64,000 nucleotides of DNA from Drechmeria coniospora. Lineage: Eukaryota; Ascomycota; Sordariomycetes; Hypocreales; Ophiocordycipitaceae. Below, piece after piece: positions 56,346-64,000 of this stretch (its first letter is position 1; each line of letters opens with the position of its first letter). Under the pieces are notes generated by a model. It did no database searches. It was not told the origin of the DNA and saw only the letters and a list, made by a program, of their open reading frames with translations. Location of the stretch: the NCBI RefSeq assembly GCF_001625195.1, contig NC_054389.1, positions 12,086,520 through 12,150,519 on the forward strand, read 5' to 3'. The position numbers and the translations under genes are program-made.

Positions 56346-57420
56346 TGATAGGGCTTGACAAGTTTGACTCCCTGCATTAACAACCCTGCCCAGGACTCTT
56401 GGAGGTAGATCATGTACTGTCTTCTACAAAAGAGATTCCGGCCGTTGCGGCCTTTTCTAATGAGCATTTTCCACAGTTTGAGCCTGCTCGAACACAGTGG
56501 CCTCTTTCGATAAGATTTGTCAGAAGATTGGCTGTTACACAGTATATTGAGTGGCTGTAGCCGACTCGATGCCATTGACCGGCTCGATGGCTGTGGCCAA
56601 CCTGATGCAAGACAAGTTTCGATCCAGGTATGGCGGCTTCATCACCATACTATGGATGAATGTACAGATGCGCGCTGCATGTGCATGTGCATATACAGAG
56701 GATTCGCATCGGCCGCAGTCCTTTCGCCACGTTGTCGTGTTCATCAACGTACACCAGACATGCTTTACCGTCAGGTCCTTTACGGCAGCCTGCGTAGTCA
56801 TCGGTCGTTGACTGATTTGCGGCAGCAATGGTATTTGCCCGCAATCCTCCGTACAGTAAGCAGGGGCAAGGCACACATCATATCCCTCCGGTCGTCTACC
56901 CCCTTGCTCCTACCGTGGGGAGGCTGCCTGATTGGCGAAACGGGTAAGCAGGATCAATAGCACGACGAGCATGGTAATTCATCCGCCAGTTCAGATTCCT
57001 GCTGTCGAGACGCAAGTGTCGTGTTGCAAGTGCTTGTGCAGCGCCGAGTACTGCTTCATCCCGTGGAGTGGGTGCAGGTGCCGAACATGTAGGTGCTTGA
57101 GTGCTTGCATGCACGGAGCAGAATAGCAACACTCAGTACGAGCACACGAGTACACCGTCGCAATATATCACACCTACAAGTCCACACTGACTGGCGCCAA
57201 TTTTTGGTGATGCAGTTTGGTGCAACATACACCTATATTGAATCATGCACTCTGTCCAGGGAGTAATTACTTACTCCAGTAAGTGTGCTCCATACTACTC
57301 CCTACAGTACTTTGGTACAGGTACGAATATTTCTATTACTAGTACATGTACTTACACCTACACATGTGCGCGTGCAAGTTGTCAGAAGATCGGCTGTTAT
57401 TGCCAGAAGATCGGCTGTTG
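56346..57420. other. Repeat debris, no supported gene
   Basis: 56690-56740 repeats CAGAGGATTCGCATCG from 19915 and 32480. 56516-56545 repeats the terminal motif TTGTCAGAAGATTGGCTGTT of the inverted-repeat element that follows. 57380-57445 holds three copies of a CAGAAGATCGGCTGTT motif. 57300-57365 is GTAC-rich. Confidence 0.5.
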
Positions 57421-59791
57421 TTGTCTGAAGATCGGATGTTACACAGTATACTAAGCATGAATTCATACTAGTTATACTCTAACGGTACACTAAATGTAGT
57501 GTGGTGGATAATACACCGCCAGCCACGTCGGTTATGGCTAACGCATGCCACAACAACCAGCCAGTAATAGGAAAGACAATTGCGCGTCTAAATCAATAAG
57601 TCATCAAGTATCACCAATATCATTCAATTACACCGGTATAACAACCAATAGTCAGAGGCTATTTGTAGAATGAACAGCCGATGCCCAAGTCGAAAGCGAA
57701 TAAGGAAACGGTCAGACATACAGGAGCATTTTATGGTCTTGGGCTATGCCCGAGCCCTCATAATCGTGGCTAATTGACAAAGCTAATACTTTTTCAATAC
57801 GCACCCTTTTGCTATATGCAAAAAGGGGGCGTCCCATGGCGCAACGGCTAGTAGCACGGCCACTGCTTGTGCCCTGCTGGGGTCAGTCCGAAACAAGCAA
57901 CTAGAATAATTGTACATAACCTACCTTGCCCCAACCTGAAACTAGGAAGAAAGGCAGATGCAATCAACCAAGACAGTATGCCCACCATGGCATAGCACGG
58001 AAACGTTATTCGCCAGTTCCGGGACGTCGCTTCAGGACGGGCCAAGACGGCAGCTGCTTGTGCTAGCTTCTGCATCGAGCAAGCGAGTAATTGCGGTACA
58101 ATACCTGCGCAAGGACGGAGTACGAAGGGTAATAATCATGTGCTAGTTGTATGTTGATGCAAGTACTGCAGAATTCACATACGGCGTGGTGGCAAAGGTG
58201 TCGATTCGATTTGCAAGAGTAGCGTGCCAAAACTGAACCGTCACCTTTGCCAAGTGACTGTACAAGGTATTTCCTGTACGTGTAGGCCACGCAGCAAGTA
58301 TGAGGCAGTGGTCTACAATTGTACGGGGCAGTAATACAGCAACCCCGTTCTTGAGTGCTAGATGAACTCTCCTTTGCTATACCGGACTTTTCCTGTTTTT
58401 GACGAGTTGACTGTGGAGCGATACCCAAGCGGAGCTGTGTTTGGCTCTTGTTGGTGCCGGGTCCATTATGTTACGTATTGAGCATTTGGCACAGCATTTT
58501 CCGAGACATTGCTTCGGCTGAGCCAAGTTGGCACCCCGCGGATGGTGCTGTTGCGTGTTACCAGCACGAAGTTGTACGAGCACTTGTCCGGCACATTACC
58601 TACGAGTAGGTAGATGGATATAGGACTGTTGCCGAATCTTGGACTGGCACTTGTGCTCGATTATCTGTACTGTACATGGACTTGAGTGCAAGTACAGGTG
58701 CCGAGTTTGGAGCAGGTGCCAAATGGCTGCGACCTCAGCGTGCCTCCTGAGTGTTCCGAGCAGTGCAACGCTATCCTGTCCTCTTTGACATGGGCCTCCC
58801 TTTGGAATCAAGAAATACCCCAAAGCTCGAGCCTCCGCCTGTCTTCCATTTCAAAGCCGGTGGTGGGCAGTCCCTTTCAACAAACACATGAGTAGCTCAG
58901 CCCTCACGGAGAGTGTTGGTCTCGCCCAATGACAACTCGTCGTTACCCGATCCAGTTGGGCGGTGGGCTGGTTGATATTATGGCTAGAGAGCTGCACGCG
59001 GCATCTACACCTACATCTACTCGGTACGTGTACTTGCACTGCAGTTAGTAGCACTTCTAGGGCAGTAGAATGCAGAGACAACGCAGTGCCCGCATGCACA
59101 AGCACATGTGGGTGTACTTGCGTATATACAGCAGCAGTACAATAATTACAACTACAAGTACTTATACAGTAGGGAGTACATCTAGTGCACTACAAAATGG
59201 CATACGGCGTACGGTAGGGTGAGCAATGATACGCTTGTGCTTAAGTAGCTATAGCGTGTAAGTAGTTGTCAGAAGTTTGGTAATAGTATAGTGCCGTTAG
59301 CGTAAACAGCGAAACTAACCCTACTTCTGGGATTGTCGAACGGATTGGAGATAAAAAGGGATAGGATGTCTAGATTCAATCTCGGTTGATTTCCTCTTCC
59401 TTGTTCCTCCTAATTTCAGGTCGGGGCAAGGCAGGTTATAAACAATTATTCCAGTTGCACCTATAGAGACCGTTTCGTCGTTCCCTTTCCACGTGGGCAT
59501 CGGCTGCTCATCCTACAGCCAGCCTCTGACTGCTGGTTGTCATACCGGTGTAACTGAACGATGTTGGTGATCCTATCGTTGAATTATCGATCTAGCCTTG
59601 GAGCAGTCTTTTCTGTTGTTGACTGGTTGTCGTGGCTTGGGTTCATAGCCTCTACGGCTGATATGTCTATCGATGTGGCTGGTAGTGTATCCACCACACT
59701 CCTTTTAGTGTTATACAACCACAGTATACTCCGTAACTAGCACGAATTCAGACTGTACTCAATGTACGTGTAACAGCCAATCGTCTGACAA
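57421..59791. mobile_element. 2.4 kb element with about 300-bp inverted repeats, no coding capacity
   Basis: 57421-57716 matches the reverse complement of 59464-59791. Shared words include TACACCGGTAT, GTCAGAGGCT, AGCAGCCGATGCCCA (left: AACAGCCGATGCCCA), GTGTGGTGGATA and the outer TTACAC(A)GTA. Identity is around 75-80% by eye. The interior (57720-59460) contains GTAC tracts and no convincing open frame. No clear TSD could be fixed. It may be a non-autonomous TIR transposon or a fold-back repeat. Confidence 0.55.
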
Positions 59792-60612
59792 GATCTGCCA
59801 CTCTCAAATCAACGCTTAGCGCCGAACCCCACAGGGGCAAGAAGAAGCTTCATTTCTTACGGCTTCGGCACTTGAATCGTACGATCATTGAACAAGGGGA
59901 CCGACTTGCCCCTTTTCTGGATTTAGCATGGTCCAATGCCCGTGCAATATACATAGTCCAATGCCCGCAAGCAAAAGGTTGCCATCTTCATCGATGGCAT
60001 AGTATACTTTCGACGCATATGCCGAGTCATATCGTCCAAACGCCAATAGAGGTAGTTGGACCCAAATAGTGGATATGCCGCAATGGACAACGTGCTACCC
60101 GGAAGCTTGCGTAGACAGTATTGCGGAAATCGCGTAATAATGGACCTATAGTTACTCTTTGAGCTAGTCACCCTTTGAGCTATGGGTCGAATCGACCCAG
60201 ACCATCCCGCTCTCTTCAGAAGATGCACTGTAAAAGAGCCCCTAGACTAGAGTACATATACATCGCATGGGATCGCGCGCAGCAAGTTCCCGCCGACACG
60301 GCGCAACGCAACGCAAACAACTAATCTACTAATTCTGTTTGTTTATTCTATTGACTTCGTAGACAATCAACATGTTTATATTGCAAGAAAGTTTCCTGCC
60401 TTGTTTTTCTCTGTTTTGTGGACATCGTTTCGTCAAGTGCCGAGAGTCGACGCCTTGTGCATGTCAAATACCAGCCGGTTAAATCCGTTTGCCCCCGAAG
60501 CTTGTAGTACGGTAGCAATTTACAGTAAGAAATCCTAATAAATAAATGAAAAACATGCATCCATACAGAAGATCTAATGATCTACTAGTGCGCATACTAG
60601 CTGTGCGGATGA
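59792..60612. other. Diverged fragment of the duplicated block and unassigned spacer
   Basis: 59866-59940 resembles 22770-22860 (GAACAAGGGGACCGACTTGC with TAGCATGG). The remainder to 60612 shows no supported gene. Confidence 0.4.
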
Positions 60613-61376
60613 GCCACCCGCAGGTTATATTACGAATACAATACAATGGACGGGTACAGTAACAATAATGGGGACCGTTCTTCCTAGCATAACGGCTCTA
60701 GGAAGCAATGTTATCCAAACACCCATCGAATCCAGAAGTACAATACAGCGATGGACTGGGACCTTACTTCGACCAAGACAATATCTCCTACCGGTACAAA
60801 TCCAGGTAGCATTATTATTCAAGCCACGATGGAGTACAAAACTATAACCGAGGGATGGACTGGGACCGCTATATTGACCAAGCCCATGTCTCCTACCGGT
60901 ACGAATCCGGGCAACATTATTGTCCAAACCCCCATTGGATACGAAACTACGACAAAAAGGTGGGCTGTGTCCTTCACAACAGCAAAGTCCACATCTCCTT
61001 CCGGAATGATATCAGGTACCATTTTCGTCTGAATACCAATTGGGTATCAAATATAACGCAGGGATGGACTGGGTCCTTAACGGTTACAAAAACTGTCCCT
61101 CCTGCAGGAACAACGTCAGGCACCATCATCGTTCACACATCATCTGGGTACGGAACGATAACAGAAGCATGTATCGGAAGCATTACGATAACGGAGACAA
61201 ATTTGGGTACTGGAACGTTTCCGGGTACCTATTATCAAAACACCAGTTGGGTATATAAAGAAGGATAGACTGTTATATATACAAGATCCAGCACTATCTC
61301 GCCAAGTGCTACAATGCCTGGTACAATTATCGTCGAGATGCCAATATGGTGCGCATGGACTGGAAAATATAGTACA
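60613..61376 (+). pseudogene. WTG-repeat adhesin pseudogene
   Basis: Repeats of the giant-gene type can be read in shifting frames: IQWTGTVTIMGTVLPS, TEGWTGTAILTKPMSPTGTN (in the frame 60751-61032), TQGWTGSLTVTKTVPPAGTT (in the frame 60855-61268), SSTISPSATMPGTIIVEMP and CAWTGKYST. At least three frame changes and several stops separate them. The right end is cut by a copia-like LTR at 61377. No signal peptide or C-terminal domain is present. Confidence 0.72.
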
Positions 61377-61573
61377 TGTTGGTTCGGTTCTGGGGGAAAC
61401 TGGTGACAAAGAGATCCTTTCAATGATTCAATTTGGTACAAAGGGAGGAAAAGGAGGTTGTAATAACGCGACCTACTTATCCCCTACGTAATCGCACGGG
61501 TTACAATTACGAAACCCTAGTCTAGGTCACTTTGCCTACGCATTGACCTTGCCTTGGTCACTATATACACACA
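61377..61573 (-). mobile_element. Solo LTR of the variant copia-like family
   Basis: The plus strand starts TGTTGGTTCGGTTCTGGGGG and ends TATATACACACA. Its middle resembles the LTRs at 36.6 and 36.9 kb (CGCGACCTACTTATCCCCTA). Confidence 0.75.
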
Positions 61574-61731
61574 CTTTATCAATGAGCGACGCTAATAAGG
61601 GCCATTGCTGTCTTCTAACCATTATACTTGGACATAGCCCAAGAACATAACAGCATTATACCATACAATAAACTATCTATAGCCAGCTTCTAAAAAAAAC
61701 TTATTAATCTTTCTACAACGGATTTAAGGGT

Positions 61732-62096
61732 TTAACAACTAGCTGGATATATATTTGCGGCAATATTCGAAGTTTGAGCACCTCCAGGAGGAGTATCAAA
61801 AAACACTCTCTGAGTAGGGAGACCATAATTTCCGAATACCGAACGGATAGGATAGAAATATCCTGCAATTAATCGTATACTAAACAAAGCGTTGGTCCCT
61901 GTAATTGGGAGTTAAGTGAACCCGGGACTGCATTTGAGGGTTGGCCACAAGGAAACGCTGCCGTTCCAATATAAAAATAGTCAACATCATCAGCATACTC
62001 GCAAAACGTATAAACGCCAGTAGTCGATGGTCGATAGTACCCGGTGTAAACAAGAGTGAAATTCATAGGGTTATATGTCATTCCAGCATATGTTAC
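61732..62096 (-). pseudogene. GLEYA-domain adhesin relic
   Basis: The frame enters from the LTR at 62097: NFTLVYTGYYRPSTTGVYTF, then CEYADDVDYFYIGTAAFPCG, characteristic of the fungal GLEYA lectin-like adhesin domain. Near 61890 a one-base shift moves the homology to another frame, which continues IRLIAGYFYPIRSVFGNYGL and IAANIYPASC to a stop at 61734-61732. The N-terminal region was removed by the LTR insertion. The domain binds glycans in yeast adhesins (family knowledge). Confidence 0.75.
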
Positions 62097-62654
62097 TGTT
62101 GGTTCGGTTCTGGGGGAAACTGGTAACAAGAGATCTCTTTCAATGGATTCAATTTGGTACGAAAGGAGGGAAAATAGGCTGCCCCTAAGCGGCCACTTTT
62201 ATCCTCTCCGTAATCGTGCCCCACACGATTACGTAATCCTAGTCTACTATTGGCCACTATATAATTACATAAAACACACAACGGGAGATATCGGAAATCC
62301 GTTGGATTAACGGTAGCGATAACCCAGCCGATGCAAACAATGACAAAGGTCCAGCCTAATAAGGTACTGGAACGGCTAGTATCTACGAATCAGATAGATA
62401 TACGCATCGAAGGTTGGGTCGATAGGGAGTAATTAGGCAGGTACGATTTTCAGCACTTTTTAAAGAGCTGCCTGTGTATATTATATGTATATAGTGGCCA
62501 ATAGTAGAGTAGGATTACGTAATCGTATGGGGCACGATTACGGAGAGGATAAAAGCGGCCGCTTAGGGGCAGCCTCTTTTCCCTCCTTTCGTACCAAATT
62601 GAATCCATTAAAAGAGTTCTCTTATTACCAGTTTCCCCCAGAACCGAACCAACA
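62097..62654 (+). mobile_element. Copia debris: inverted LTR, 3' internal fragment and 3' LTR
   Basis: 62097-62280 is an LTR in minus orientation. 62281-62472 is the plus-strand 3' end of a copia pol (NPADANNDKGPA-type region, RLVSTNQIDIRIEG, stop) matching 24010-23840. 62473-62654 is its 3' LTR (TGTGTATATT...CCGAACCAACA). The two LTRs are inverted relative to each other, so this is not one intact element. Confidence 0.75.
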
Positions 62655-62675
62655 ACTAGTATTTCACCTACCTGA

Positions 62676-64000
62676 AGGATACTATTAGCCCTAGCTGCCC
62701 AGAATAACTGGTACGTCGAGCAAATTGATTTCATTGGTGCTTTCCTAAATAGTGAGCTACCTGAAGTCAATTATCATGAAATTCCTGAGGGACTGGAAGC
62801 ATTTATCAGTCTTAATAAAACTAATAATTTAGCTAAGCTACTAGCTAAGCTAGGCTACAACCCAACAGTCAAACAAGGTATCCTTTTGAAAAAGGCACTC
62901 TATGGCCTAAAACAAGGACCTAGAGAGTGGCAGGAGGCACTGGCCAAACTGCTACAACAACACGGATATAGCCCTCTTATATTTGATCCGGCTATTTACT
63001 ATAATAGTATTACTAGTACTTATATAGTTAGCCACGTCGACGATTGTCTATTTATTGGACCAGACCTTACATATATCAACAAGTTGAAACAACAACTACA
63101 CAAGGTTTACCCAATTGAAGATCGCGGGCAGGCCGCTTTCTTCCTAGGCGTACAGATTAGTCGAACAACTAAGGGTATTACTCTTAGTCAAAAAGGGTAT
63201 ATTGAGGAAGCCCTATCCCGATTTGGGTTAAAGGAGGCCAAGGCAGTAGTAATACCACTACAGCTAGGAGTACTCAAACAGGCTATTACAACGGCCCTTC
63301 CTCCCTTGTCCGCTACCAATCAACTGGTATACCAACAAATAGTAGGGACTCTAATGTACCTTATGCTATTAACCCGACCAGATATAGCCTTTGCAATACA
63401 ATGGTTATCTCGGTACATGCACCAGGCTACTAGTCTGCAGCTATCAGCCGGCAAGAACCTCCTCCAATATCTGAAAGGAACTGTAGATCTAGCTATTTGC
63501 TACTGGTCTAAGTCTTCAGTACCCAATCTATCTGGATTTTCCGACAGCGATTTTGCAGGTGACTTAGATTCCTTCAAGTCAACCTACGGGTATCTCTTTA
63601 CTTTAGCAGGTGGACCTATCTGCTGGAAATCAAAAAGGGCTAGTACTATTGCTCTTTCTACTGTAAAGGCAGAATCGGATGCCCTATTGGAAGCTATTCG
63701 GGAACTTAAATGGCTAGATGGTCTATTTACTGAAATAGGCAAAGGTCTCCAAAAACCTATTCCACTATTATGTGACAATAATGGATCCATCTCTAACGCC
63801 AATAACCCCAATCAGCATAACCGAACAAAGCATACATTGCTAAAGTTCTGGTATATACGGCAAGAAGCAACTAACGGACTAGCTAAAATCAGCTACCTAA
63901 ATACTAAGTCTATGCCTGCCGATGGCCTTACTAAGGCTCTTACTGCTGATCTCTTCCAACGCTACCTTGGCCTACTAGGTCTCCAAGGAATCCCCATTTA
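62676..64000 (+). pseudogene. Third copia element: RT and RNase H, 5' truncated, continues past the window
   Basis: The frame is open from 62676 to the right edge with no internal stop. RT: LLALAAQNNWYVEQIDFIGA, PEGLEAF, KKALYGLKQGPREWQ and SHVDDCLFIGP (catalytic DD). The RT connection includes FFLGVQISR and LTRPDIAFAIQWLSRYMHQ. RNase H: SGFSDSDFAGDLDSFKSTYG, STVKAESDALLEA, LLCDNNGSI, KHTLLKFWYIRQ and SMPADGLTKAL. The sequence differs clearly from the 23.7-29.9 kb element (VDD against TDD), so this is another copia lineage. Gag, protease and integrase are absent; the frame starts right at the LTR debris that cut it. Confidence 0.88.

Noticed and set aside
57832..57905. tRNA-like stretch (TGGCGCAACGG as box A, GGGGTCAGTCC as weak box B), possible tRNA or SINE
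   Set aside because: The stems do not fold into a proper cloverleaf and box B is poor. I cannot support a tRNA, and no second copy was seen to support a SINE.

Overview
The window reads as a filamentous ascomycete chromosome segment. Sordariomycete or Hypocreales is my guess from gene style and repeat content, not something the sequence proves. Supporting signs are short GT-AG introns in GC-rich genes, a GPI-type acid sphingomyelinase, Ty1/copia elements carrying C:G to T:A damage, and sharp alternation between GC-rich gene islands and AT-rich, repeat-induced point mutation (RIP)-like blocks.

Layout. 1-557: 3' end of a DJ-1/PfpI-family gene. 1181-16014: a 14.8 kb AT-rich element with inverted arms several kb long and a 9-bp target-site duplication (TSD), carrying internal tandem arrays and two solo-LTR-like insertions. 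17262-19666: a five-exon acid sphingomyelinase-like gene. 19.8-23.66 kb: a non-coding-looking duplicated block with minisatellites. 23.66-29.93 kb: a copia retrotransposon on the minus strand, broken by nonsense codons. 29.93-31.97 kb: an adhesin gene fragment, an LTR and a second copia relic. 32.4-35.4 kb: the second copy of the duplicated block. 36.0-37.9 kb: a tandem segmental duplication with LTRs. 37950-52596: one giant minus-strand gene (about 4,860 codons, one short intron) for a secreted repeat protein. 53-56.3 kb: a minisatellite, a relic of an NDC10/Crypton-type recombinase and an inverted piece of the duplicated block. 57.4-59.8 kb: an inverted-repeat element. 60.6-62.1 kb: two broken adhesin relics (WTG repeats; GLEYA domain). 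62.1-64.0 kb: copia debris and an open copia RT/RNase H frame running off the window.

How it fits together. Only three loci look like functional host genes: DJ-1/PfpI, the sphingomyelinase and the giant repeat protein. The giant gene keeps an open frame through more than 13 kb of tandem repeats, while the transposons around it carry RIP-type stops. It shares WTG (flocculin-like) repeats with broken copies at 29.9 and 60.6 kb, and a GLEYA lectin-type relic lies at 61.7 kb. The region therefore looks like a cell-surface adhesin cluster that copia LTRs and segmental duplications have repeatedly broken and rearranged.

The two most unusual objects are the giant adhesin-like gene and the 14.8 kb long-TIR element. 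All family assignments were made by eye from motifs; no searches were run.
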